Positions 1 through 6,074 of a stretch of DNA of 7,785 nucleotides are shown here, in pieces. The position numbers were made by a program, and so were the translations under genes. Numbering within the stretch: the stretch's first letter is position 1; each line of letters opens with the position of its first letter. Origin of the DNA: a bacterium (GTDB lineage: Bacteria > Arandabacterota > Arandabacteria > Arandabacterales > Arandabacteraceae). The notes below the pieces were generated by a model. That model saw nothing but the letters and a program-made list of their open reading frames with translations. It ran no database searches and was not told where the DNA came from. The DNA is taken from positions 1-7,785 of the forward strand of contig JALGWB010000109.1 of assembly GCA_025774405.1 (NCBI GenBank), read 5' to 3'.

Positions 1-917
1 AGTGGGATGAAGCCTATCGAGACAGCACAATGAAGCTGCTTATGCAAATGACAAGAGAAGCGGGCGATGTTGATCTTGCCATCTGGCCTGAGACTGCGGT
101 TCCTTTCCACATCAAGCACTCACCTTCCTGGCTCGATAGCGTTGCACGTCTTGCGATCCGTGTCAATTCAGCCATCCTGATTGGCTATCCCGACTATGAA
201 ACCCGCGACGGCTCTTATCGCTTCTACAATTCGGCAATGCTCATGAATAAGCATGGGAATGTTATGGGTGAGTATCGCAAGATTCATCTTGTACCTTTCG
301 GCGAGATGATACCCTTCGAAGACCGCTTCACCTTCTTACAAAGGATTGACCTCGGTGAGGGCAACTTCTCACCCGGTGATACCTATGCTATCTTCACACT
401 TGCCGGGATTCCTTTCAGCGTCGCTATCTGCTTTGAGTCGATCTATCCCGATCTGATTGGCAAGTTTGTGAGCCGAGGGGCACGCTTCATCGTCAACATC
501 ACCAATGACGAGTGGTTTGGACCGAGCGCAGGTCCCTACCAGCATGCCCAAATGGCGATAATGAGAGCTGTTGAGTTCCGCATAGGAGTTGCGCGATGTG
601 CCAACACTGGCATATCGATGTTTGTCGATCCCTACGGGCGAGTCACATCAAAGGGCCCACTCTTTGAGAAGCTGATCCTTAAGGGTGAGGTAATTGGCGG
701 TGAAGCTCGAACACCCTATGGCAGATTTGGGAGATATCTTGAGATATTGGTGCTCCTCCTCGTGCTGGCGCTTGCAGGACTTTCGGGCGCTGGGAAGCGA
801 TTCGCAATATCACTGTGTGGGTGGAGTCCACCCAGGGGGAGTAGTAGATCTCTCCATGAAGTTTCGATTCAAAGTCAGGACAGTTGGTACCCCAGTAGTT
901 GTAGAGAGCCAGGATGA
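1..917 (+). CDS. lnt: Apolipoprotein N-acyltransferase, C-terminal part (5' end outside window)
   Basis: Lnt transfers an acyl chain from phospholipid to the N-terminal cysteine of lipoproteins at the periplasmic face of the inner membrane, the last step of lipoprotein maturation. The frame is open from base 3 (WDEAYRDST) before the first ATG at 30, so the gene enters from the left and ATG 30 is not its start; the N-terminal membrane part is missing. Counting from that internal Met, the nitrilase-like domain shows the family's catalytic triad: Glu21 in WPETAVPF, Lys84 in YRKIHLVPFGE and Cys134 in AICFES. One hydrophobic helix at about 235-253 matches the usual last membrane segment. Family members normally end soon after this helix (near base 800). 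Here the frame runs on for about 40 unrelated residues to 917, overlapping the opposite-strand gene, so the natural stop seems lost. The function call is firm; the tail is anomalous. Confidence 0.93.
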   Translation, partial: WDEAYRDSTMKLLMQMTREAGDVDLAIWPETAVPFHIKHSPSWLDSVARLAIRVNSAILIGYPDYETRDGSYRFYNSAMLMNKHGNVMGEYRKIHLVPFGEMIPFEDRFTFLQRIDLGEGNFSPGDTYAIFTLAGIPFSVAICFESIYPDLIGKFVSRGARFIVNITNDEWFGPSAGPYQHAQMAIMRAVEFRIGVARCANTGISMFVDPYGRVTSKGPLFEKLILKGEVIGGEARTPYGRFGRYLEILVLLLVLALAGLSGAGKRFAISLCGWSPPRGSSRSLHEVSIQSQDSWYPSSCREPG

Positions 918-1785
918 AGGCATCGCCTGGTGTATGGTCATACCATATATCGAAGTTGCCGTTGCCATAGAGGTCGTTAGCGTCCTGGGGTAACCATGAC
1001 CCGTTGAAAGATGGTGAGGCAAGCGGGGGATCGGCATATATGTAGACTCCACCGGCGGCATTATAGGCTATGGTGTTCCTCATACAGCCACCCCCACAAT
1101 ATTCCCAATATTCCATTCCGTGTTCGTCGTTATGCACTATCTGGTTGCCTTCAAAGAGTGGTGAGGAGTTATAGACCCAGACACCAGAATTGCAATCTCT
1201 GATGATGTTGCCCTGAAAGAAGGGTCTGCCAGGATCGTAGATCTCGCCACAGGCGATACCGTATGCGCAGTTCCGAATGATGTTGTTCCTAAAGACTGGC
1301 TTCCACCATTCCTGAGATGACCCATCGACCTCAATCCCGTAACACATGTTCTCAATGATGCAGTTCTCGACAGTGACATCGGTGCAGTTGTAACAGTAGA
1401 CGCCACTAGTCAGGCTAGGCGGATATTCACACCCAGGACCTGAGCCGAAGCGGATGGTGAAACCTGATACACTCGCGCCCTCACAGTTCTCGAATTTTAC
1501 TCCAACACTGGAGTTACATACTTCAATGATCGTTACATCTGGTCCTTCTTCACTTGCGAGTGAGACTCCTGGCTTAAGCCGGATCCAGGTCTCGCTATCA
1601 TCGGTCTTGAGATATGTCCCCGGTGCTACAAGGACGGTATCCCCATAGGAGGCGGAATCAAGTCCTGCATGAATGGTTGGACATTGAGAAGGCACATACC
1701 AGGTCCTGGCATCAAGAGCGGGTGCCACCGAGAGCATGATAGCGACGATAAGGGGCCAATGACGAGTTCTGGAGAAGCGCAGCAA
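679..1785 (-). CDS. Exported right-handed parallel beta-helix protein
   Basis: A 368-residue protein. An N-terminal signal peptide (basic MLRFSRTRHW, then a hydrophobic stretch to about residue 23, with a plausible APA cleavage site) is followed by CPTIHAGLDSA and GDTVLVAPGTY. This opening is typical of exported beta-helix proteins of the pectate-lyase/NosD type. Residues 85-300 hold irregular helix rungs with recurring NNIIRNC, GNIIRDC and RNTIAYN elements. The repeat section ends with NYWGT and YYSPWVDSTH (about 296-323), the usual closing motif. Nothing beyond about residue 326 looks like a domain. There is no C-terminal sorting tail, unlike the neighbouring gene, and the last 79 codons overlap lnt. 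The start is TTG at 1785, supported by a Shine-Dalgarno sequence at 1790-1796. Substrate is unknown; a surface or extracellular carbohydrate-related or structural role is inference. It probably shares a transcript with the gene at 1903-2457, 117 bases upstream of it. Confidence 0.85.
   Translation of the reverse strand: MLRFSRTRHWPLIVAIMLSVAPALDARTWYVPSQCPTIHAGLDSASYGDTVLVAPGTYLKTDDSETWIRLKPGVSLASEEGPDVTIIEVCNSSVGVKFENCEGASVSGFTIRFGSGPGCEYPPSLTSGVYCYNCTDVTVENCIIENMCYGIEVDGSSQEWWKPVFRNNIIRNCAYGIACGEIYDPGRPFFQGNIIRDCNSGVWVYNSSPLFEGNQIVHNDEHGMEYWEYCGGGCMRNTIAYNAAGGVYIYADPPLASPSFNGSWLPQDANDLYGNGNFDIWYDHTPGDAFILALYNYWGTNCPDFESKLHGEIYYSPWVDSTHTVILRIASQRPKVLQAPARGGAPISQDISQICHRVFELHRQLPHP
818..834. 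repeat. Short perfect inverted repeat in the lnt / beta-helix overlap
   Basis: Two 8-base arms, TGGGTGGA and TCCACCCA, flank a single central G; as a hairpin this gives seven pairs with a three-base loop. It lies about 20 bases past the point where lnt family similarity ends, and on the other strand it encodes WVDSTH of the beta-helix protein. No T-run follows on either strand, so I do not call it an intrinsic terminator. It may simply reflect codon choice. Confidence 0.4.
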
Positions 1786-1789
1786 GCGA

Positions 1790-1796
1790 TCACCTC
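1790..1796 (-). promoter_or_regulatory. Ribosome binding site deciding a TTG start
   Basis: Read on the minus strand this is GAGGTGA, followed by four bases and TTG at 1785. It fixes the non-ATG start of the beta-helix protein: no ATG lies before the signal peptide, and the only nearby Met (residue 17) falls inside the hydrophobic core. Confidence 0.7.
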
Positions 1797-1902
1797 AGGT
1801 TGTAGCGTGCCTCTAAATGCTATTGTGCCTCGACTGCCCCTCTTCCATCAACCAGGATGTCCCGCTTAGGGCAGCCAAGGGCGTAGAAACGTTGCCAGAA
1901 CA

Positions 1903-2457
1903 CTACCTCACCACGACTACTGGCTTGACTATCCTCTCTGTGGCTGTCTCAAGCTCCAAGTAGTAGATGCCGGGACTGACCAATGTGCCTGATTGATCTC
2001 TTGTGTCCCAGGTGGCTGAGTGATAACCCGGAGACACCTCTTCACTCAGGAGTTTCTTAACCAGCCTTCCTCTTATGTCATAGATCTTCAGGGTAGCAAG
2101 TGAGTGAGTTGGCAGAGTGAATGAAATAGATGAAGTACGGCTTGCCGGATTGGGAAGCACCTCAATTGAGATCGCTCCATTGGGAACCGACCTCAGACCA
2201 GCCAGTGAGCAAGTGCGCCGGTAGATGCCGTCACTGTAGGTGCCAATGAGCATGACCTCACCGTTCTCGCCCTCGATTGCGATTGAGCTTGGATAGACAG
2301 CGGCATAAGCTGTATCAGCGTTGCCAGGGGAGAAGGCTATGCCATTTACTTGACGGCTTTCGAGACCTACCTGTTGCCATTGGCAGAAAGCAGCTCTAAC
2401 GATGGTGAGTATGAAGCAGACCACCGTGAAGCCCAGGCACGATCCAAAGCGCAGCAT
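1903..2457 (-). CDS. Short exported protein: Asp-box-like remnant plus type IX-like C-terminal sorting domain
   Basis: A 184-residue protein in three parts. Residues 1-25 form a signal peptide (hydrophobic FTVVCFILTIVRAAF). Residues 26-82 resemble the first and last blades of a BNR/Asp-box (sialidase-like) beta-propeller: WQQVGL, then VNGIAFSPGNADTAYAAV, then GTYSDGIYRR. Residues 95-184 form a Por-secretion/FlgD-like tail: VLPNPASRTSSISFTLP, LKIYDIRGRLVKKLL, SPGYHSATWDTRDQSG, SPGIYYLEL and a VKPVVVVR end. In such proteins hundreds of residues of repeats normally lie between the first blade and the tail; here almost none do, so an in-frame internal deletion is likely. The reading frame is intact, and a strong Shine-Dalgarno sequence (2467-2473) precedes the ATG. 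The tail probably directs export across the outer membrane and surface attachment. Whether the shortened product still works is unknown. Confidence 0.8.
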   Translation of the reverse strand: MLRFGSCLGFTVVCFILTIVRAAFCQWQQVGLESRQVNGIAFSPGNADTAYAAVYPSSIAIEGENGEVMLIGTYSDGIYRRTCSLAGLRSVPNGAISIEVLPNPASRTSSISFTLPTHSLATLKIYDIRGRLVKKLLSEEVSPGYHSATWDTRDQSGTLVSPGIYYLELETATERIVKPVVVVR

Positions 2458-2466
2458 CGCTCATCG

Positions 2467-2473
2467 CCTCCTT
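2467..2473 (-). promoter_or_regulatory. Strong ribosome binding site of the sorting-tail protein
   Basis: Minus-strand AAGGAGG lies nine bases before the ATG at 2457. An earlier ATG at 2464 is out of frame, so the site supports the start at 2457. It also argues that this shortened gene is still translated. Confidence 0.75.
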
Positions 2474-2474
2474 T

Positions 2475-2787
2475 CGAGTGCGTGCTGGGCGAGGAAGCTT
2501 CAAACGTGTCAAGAGCTGGGGATGATCTTTTTCCTCGCTTGTTTGTATCTTTCAGGCTCCACTCATGGATCGAGCCGCTCCTTGACTGAAGGAGGTCTCA
2601 AGACCAGTATGGATACGCTAACTGCCAATCCCTTGAGTGAGCAGCTTTGCAGCAGACAGCCGCTCGCACCGCAAGACTCCTCGTTCTTAATTATACCCTG
2701 AATTGCCGAGAATGTCTGTCCCAACGAATCAGACTCGCGTTGCCTAGGGTCGGACCTCGAACCCACTGACAGGCGGTCATTGGCAGA
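2475..2787. other. Divergent intergenic region without a gene
   Basis: This is most of the roughly 400 bases between the outward-facing genes starting at 2457 (-) and 2863 (+). It holds the predicted minus-strand promoter and its long leader. The possible open frames here on both strands lack a good ribosome binding site and recognisable protein features. I see no tRNA, CRISPR, terminator or insertion-sequence end. A 9-base palindrome GGTCGGACC at 2748-2756 lies between the two promoters and could be an operator, but it is too short to trust. Confidence 0.5.
2690..2718 (-). promoter_or_regulatory. Predicted sigma70-type promoter for the two minus-strand exported-protein genes
   Basis: On the minus strand, a perfect TATAAT (-10, plus-strand 2690-2695) is preceded at 17-base spacing by CAGACA (-35, 2713-2718; four of six consensus bases). 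The start of transcription would be near 2683, giving an unusually long leader of about 225 bases before the ATG at 2457. No second gene or known riboswitch fold is apparent in the leader. Confidence 0.55.
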
Positions 2788-2817
2788 TTGACTCAGGGCA
2801 AACGGACATGCTATAGT
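2788..2817 (+). promoter_or_regulatory. Predicted promoter of the asd-ecfT-truA-tal-htrA-purB operon
   Basis: TTGACT (-35, 2788-2793) is followed after 18 bases by TATAGT (-10, 2812-2817), with TG one base upstream of the -10, giving an extended -10 element. Transcription would start near 2824, leaving about 40 bases before the GTG of asd. That leader is too short for a lysine riboswitch or a leader-peptide attenuator, so control would be at the promoter or downstream. Confidence 0.65.
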
Positions 2818-2862
2818 CACCCGAGGTTATTGTTACGAGTGCGTGGCTGATAGGGAGCTAGC

Positions 2863-3888
2863 GTGACCAGGGGAAATTGGGCTGTCTCAGTAGTTGGTGC
2901 GACTGGGCTTGTCGGGAGTGAAATCGTAAGGCAGCTCCTGAAACGCCGCTTTCCAATGGCGGCGCTTAACCTCTTTGCCTCACCTGCTTCCCCGACTCAA
3001 GAGGTCTATCTCAAAGGAAGATGGGTCAAGATAAGACCCTTCTCACTTAATGCCATCCGCGACTCTGAGATCTGTTTTCTGGCAGCTGGCGGGGAGTTTA
3101 GCCGTCGGTATGCCCGTCGCATAGCTAGTCTTGGCAACATCGTTATTGACAATAGCAGCGCTTTCCGAATGAATTCCGATGTGCCGCTGGTTGTGCCTGA
3201 AATCAATCCCGAGGACCTGAGCTGGCATCGGGGGCTCATTGCCAATCCCAATTGCTCGACAATCCAGATGGTAGTCGTGCTGGCACCGCTTCATAGAAAG
3301 TACAAACTTCGCAAGGTTGTTGTATCGACCTACCAATCCGTTAGCGGTGCCGGGACGAGGGCGGTGGCTGAGCTCGCTTCGCAGGCAGACGCCATTCTCA
3401 ATGGACAAGCGCCACGGGGTGCTGTTTTCCCTCATCAGATAGGCTTCAATGTCATCCCCCACATCGACACCTTCGATTCAGAAGGGTGGAGTCGTGAGGA
3501 AAGTAAAATGTTAAATGAGACTCGGAAGATATTGAAAGATAAAGAAATAGATGTCATTGCAACCACCGTCAGAGTGCCTGTGTTCAGAGGGCACAGTGAG
3601 GCTGTCTACGCTGAGTTTGCCACCAAGATTGACGTAGATGAGGTTCGGCGGGAGCTCGGGCATGCACCTGGTGTTGTGGTGATGGATGATGTCGATCGCA
3701 GCATCTATCCGACGCCTGCCTTTTGCGCTGGAGAGGATGCGACTTTTGTTGGGAGAATAAGGCGTGTGCCGGGTTCAAACCGGGCTTTATGCATGTGGAT
3801 TGTTAGTGATAATGTGCTCAAGGGTGCTGCTCTGAATGCAGTGCAGATTGCTGAGCAACTCATGGCGGGCCATGTACGGTCAGACTAG
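2863..3888 (+). CDS. asd: Aspartate-semialdehyde dehydrogenase
   Basis: Asd reduces aspartyl-4-phosphate to aspartate semialdehyde with NADPH in the cytoplasm, the branch point towards lysine/diaminopimelate, threonine and methionine. The 341 residues match the family's usual length. Visible motifs: the nucleotide-binding loop GATGLVG (12-18), catalytic Cys131 in NPNCST, SVSGAG (159-164), and RVPVFRGHSE with the substrate-binding Arg237 and catalytic His244. The family-typical C-terminus LKGAALNAVQIAEQL is also present. The start is GTG at 2863, with Shine-Dalgarno AGGGAG at 2852-2857. One departure: the loop near residues 40-48 reads SPASPTQEV where bacterial relatives usually have a Ser-Ala-Gly-Lys that contacts the NADP phosphate. 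It is the first gene of the operon and its end overlaps the likely ecfT start by 17 bases. Confidence 0.97.
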   Translation: MTRGNWAVSVVGATGLVGSEIVRQLLKRRFPMAALNLFASPASPTQEVYLKGRWVKIRPFSLNAIRDSEICFLAAGGEFSRRYARRIASLGNIVIDNSSAFRMNSDVPLVVPEINPEDLSWHRGLIANPNCSTIQMVVVLAPLHRKYKLRKVVVSTYQSVSGAGTRAVAELASQADAILNGQAPRGAVFPHQIGFNVIPHIDTFDSEGWSREESKMLNETRKILKDKEIDVIATTVRVPVFRGHSEAVYAEFATKIDVDEVRRELGHAPGVVVMDDVDRSIYPTPAFCAGEDATFVGRIRRVPGSNRALCMWIVSDNVLKGAALNAVQIAEQLMAGHVRSD

Positions 3889-4648
3889 ATTTCTCCTAAG
3901 TCGTCATATGACACGTGATTCCTGGCTGCATCGTCTTGAGCCAGTAACCAAGGCCCTTGTCTTTGGACTGACCCTTGTTGCCATATTCAGTGTGAACACC
4001 TGGCTGAGCCTGGCATTCGTGAGCATTTACCTCCTCATGCTCTGTCTCACATCAAAGACGAGACTTTCCTTCTACCTCGGAAGCCTTAAGAACTTTGCCT
4101 GGATGTTTGCCATCACTTTTGGCATCAATCTTGTTTTTCCCAGAAATGGCTCAGGTGGAGCCTTCAGCTACAGCGCTCTGACCACTGCGACTCACTTCAC
4201 ACTCAGACTTGCACTTATGATTGTTGCTGCAACCCTGCTCACAGTTGTTATGGCACCTTCTGAGATTGGCGATGTAATGATGCTTTTCGGTCGCTCAGGT
4301 GGAAGACTTGGAAGGCTGGCCTCTGATTTTGCAACCTTGCTCACAATTGCCATTCGGTTTGTGCCCGTGCTTGCCGAAGAGGCTGAACGCATCAAGGCTG
4401 CTCAGATCCTTAGAGGGCGCAAGCTCAAAAGATTTCGTGCAAAAGTTGCTTTTGTGGTCGATCTTATCATTCCGCTAATCGAAGCTGCTATGCGACGTTC
4501 GACCAATCTTGGATTTGCACTTGAAGCCAGATGCTATGGCTCGCATAGCATCACGCCGCAGCCAGTGGAGATGAAGCTTCGTGATGGGGTTGCACTTGCC
4601 TTAAGTGGGCTTCTGGTTGCAGGTGTTCTACTCAAGAGGTTCCTATGA
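3872..4648 (+). CDS. ecfT: Energy-coupling factor transporter transmembrane protein EcfT
   Basis: EcfT is the membrane scaffold of ECF importers: it joins two EcfA-type ATPases to a substrate-binding S protein and so drives uptake of vitamins or metal ions. With ATG 3872 as start (258 residues) the protein opens with the family-like DSWLHRLEPVTK, followed by hydrophobic segments at about 28-60, 74-89, 109-128 and 239-258. The coupling helices contain EEAERIKAAQILRG (about 169-182) and AMRRSTNLGFALEARCYG (about 207-223). Their two motifs read LRG and ARC rather than the classical Ala-Arg-Gly, but both essential arginines are kept. ATG 3836 would add 12 residues inside asd and ATG 3908 would cut the conserved start; 3872 fits best, although its ribosome binding site is weak and translation is probably coupled to asd. 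The stop overlaps the truA start (ATGA). No ATPase or S-protein gene is in the window. Confidence 0.9.
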   Translation: MYGQTRFLLSRHMTRDSWLHRLEPVTKALVFGLTLVAIFSVNTWLSLAFVSIYLLMLCLTSKTRLSFYLGSLKNFAWMFAITFGINLVFPRNGSGGAFSYSALTTATHFTLRLALMIVAATLLTVVMAPSEIGDVMMLFGRSGGRLGRLASDFATLLTIAIRFVPVLAEEAERIKAAQILRGRKLKRFRAKVAFVVDLIIPLIEAAMRRSTNLGFALEARCYGSHSITPQPVEMKLRDGVALALSGLLVAGVLLKRFL

Positions 4649-5394
4649 ACGAACGTCGTCCGGGCGTCCGCAACATAAGACTGGTTATCGAGTATGACGG
4701 AACTGATTTCTGCGGTTGGCAAAGGCAACCAAAGGTGAGAACAGTCGAGGGTGAGATCTTGAACCTGTTGAGAGACCTGCTTGGCTTCGAACCTGAAATA
4801 ATCGCTGCAGCCCGAACCGATTCAGGAGTACACGCACTTGGGCAGGTCATAAATTTCAGTTCGATCTCTCAGATGTCACCTGCTGAGCTTGCTCGTGCCC
4901 TGAATGCTCTCTTGCCACCTGATGTGCGCATCATCGAATCTCAGGAGGTACCTCTTGCCTTCAATGCTCGCTTTGACGCAATCGCAAGAACGTATCGGTA
5001 TGAGATAGCAACCCGTCCGACATCGATCTGGCGAAGATATAGATGGTTTGTCAAATGGCAACTTGACGTGGAAACGATGCAGCAAGCCATGGATTCGCTC
5101 ATTGGCGATTATGACTTTTCGGCATTTACGTCAAAGGATGAGGAGCGGAGTCCCTGGATCAGTATGAAGGAGGCCCGCGTTGAGCCAGTCCAGCCAGCCG
5201 GGATTGCACTGGTCTTCTCAGCAAATCGGTTCTTGCGCAAGATGGTTCGAATGCTTACTGGTACTCTTGTCGAAGTTGGCAGAGGAAAGCTGGTGCCGGA
5301 GGCGATTTATGATATACTTGCGAGTCGAGATAGGAGCCGGGCAGGGCCATGTGCCCCGCCTCATGGGCTATATCTCGTCAATGTCGATTACTGA
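4645..5394 (+). CDS. truA: tRNA pseudouridine(38-40) synthase TruA
   Basis: TruA converts uridines 38, 39 and 40 in the anticodon arm of many tRNAs to pseudouridine. The 249 residues match the usual bacterial length. Family marks in order: VIEYDGTDFCGWQRQP (14-29), catalytic Asp59 in ARTDSGVHALGQV, FNARFDAIARTYRYEI in the middle, DYDFSAFTS, the FLRKMVRMLTGTLVEVGRG segment, and the closing AGPCAPPHGLYLVNVDY. The ATG sits in an ATGA overlap with the ecfT stop and has Shine-Dalgarno AAGAGG at 4634-4639, inside ecfT. The ecfT-truA order is a widely conserved neighbourhood, best known from Firmicutes, where the ecfA genes precede them. Confidence 0.97.
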   Translation: MNERRPGVRNIRLVIEYDGTDFCGWQRQPKVRTVEGEILNLLRDLLGFEPEIIAAARTDSGVHALGQVINFSSISQMSPAELARALNALLPPDVRIIESQEVPLAFNARFDAIARTYRYEIATRPTSIWRRYRWFVKWQLDVETMQQAMDSLIGDYDFSAFTSKDEERSPWISMKEARVEPVQPAGIALVFSANRFLRKMVRMLTGTLVEVGRGKLVPEAIYDILASRDRSRAGPCAPPHGLYLVNVDY

Positions 5395-5396
5395 GG

Positions 5397-5403
5397 AAGG
5401 AGG
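5397..5403 (+). promoter_or_regulatory. Very strong ribosome binding site of the transaldolase gene
   Basis: AAGGAGG lies six bases before the ATG at 5410 and just after the truA stop. It is the strongest Shine-Dalgarno match in the operon, which suggests the transaldolase is made at a higher level than its neighbours. Confidence 0.75.
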
Positions 5404-5409
5404 CGTGAT

Positions 5410-6066
5410 ATGAAGTTCTTCATCGATACTGCCAATCTAGAGGAGATCCGTGAAGCAGCAAGCCTTGGCATTCTCGATGGTGTGACAACTAACCCGACAT
5501 TGCTATCGCGAGAGAAGGGCAAAGGTGACTTCAAGCAAATCCTTAAGGAGATCTGCGAAGTGGTTAAGGGACCAGTCAGCGCTGAGGTTGTTGGACAGGA
5601 TGCTGATAGCATGGTTATGGAGGCACGCAAGCTTGCAGCAATTGATGAACACATAGTTATCAAAGTCCCGCTGGTCAAGGAAGGGTTGAAGGCGATCGGA
5701 AGGCTTAAGGCTGAAGGCATAAGGACGAATGCGACCCTCGTCTTCAGTGCTAACCAGGCACTCCTGGCAGCAAAAGCTGGCGCATCCTTCTTAAGTCCCT
5801 TTGTCGGACGTCTCGACGATGCCAGCCACTACGGTATGGATCTTATCCGGCAGATCGTCGCCATGTTTGACAATTATGATTTTGACACAGAGGTAATAGT
5901 GGCAAGTGTGCGAAATCCACTGCATGTTGTCGAGGCCGCCCTGGCAGGCGCTGACATAGTAACCATTCCTTTCAAGGTAATTGAGCAGATGATAAAGCAC
6001 CCACTCACAGATGTCGGTGTGAAGCGCTTCCTTGACGACTGGAAGAAGCTGGGTGCAAAGATCTGA
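5410..6066 (+). CDS. tal: Transaldolase, small TalC/FSA-like type
   Basis: This class I aldolase acts in the non-oxidative pentose phosphate pathway, moving a dihydroxyacetone unit between sugar phosphates through a Schiff base on lysine. The 218 residues fit the short TalC/FSA family, not the longer TalB type. Visible active-site residues: Asp6 (FIDTAN), Asn28 (TTNPT), Glu59 (SAEVV), Schiff-base Lys85 (VIKVP), Asn107 and Thr109 (TNATLVF), Ser129 and Phe131 (LSPFVGRLDD). Fructose-6-phosphate aldolase (FSA) of E. coli has Gln59 and Tyr131 at the two discriminating positions; here they are Glu and Phe as in true transaldolases. I therefore favour transaldolase over fructose-6-phosphate aldolase. 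It starts 15 bases after the truA stop. Confidence 0.93.
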   Translation: MKFFIDTANLEEIREAASLGILDGVTTNPTLLSREKGKGDFKQILKEICEVVKGPVSAEVVGQDADSMVMEARKLAAIDEHIVIKVPLVKEGLKAIGRLKAEGIRTNATLVFSANQALLAAKAGASFLSPFVGRLDDASHYGMDLIRQIVAMFDNYDFDTEVIVASVRNPLHVVEAALAGADIVTIPFKVIEQMIKHPLTDVGVKRFLDDWKKLGAKI

Positions 6067-6074
6067 GGTGTACG

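Noticed and set aside
818..834. Bidirectional terminator between the convergent genes
   Set aside because: The hairpin is real but short, has only a three-base loop and is not followed by a T-run on either strand; it also codes for the conserved WVDSTH segment.
1871..1897. Weak hairpin in the 117-base gap between the two minus-strand genes
   Set aside because: The stem needs a bulge and has only about five pairs with no T-run, so neither a terminator nor a processing site can be supported.
2735..2800. Possible tRNA on the minus strand, because GGGTTCGAGGTCC resembles a T-arm
   Set aside because: With a 7-base loop TTCGAGG the flanking five-base arms (GTGGG and TCCGA) do not pair, and no matching acceptor or anticodon stem could be found upstream.
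2563..2820. An 85-codon open frame on the minus strand in the intergenic region
   Set aside because: It covers both predicted promoters, has no good ribosome binding site and no recognisable protein features.
2458..2862. Insertion-sequence ends, attachment site or CRISPR-like repeats around the exported-protein genes
   Set aside because: No terminal inverted repeats, target duplications, spaced repeats or transposase/integrase fragments were visible.
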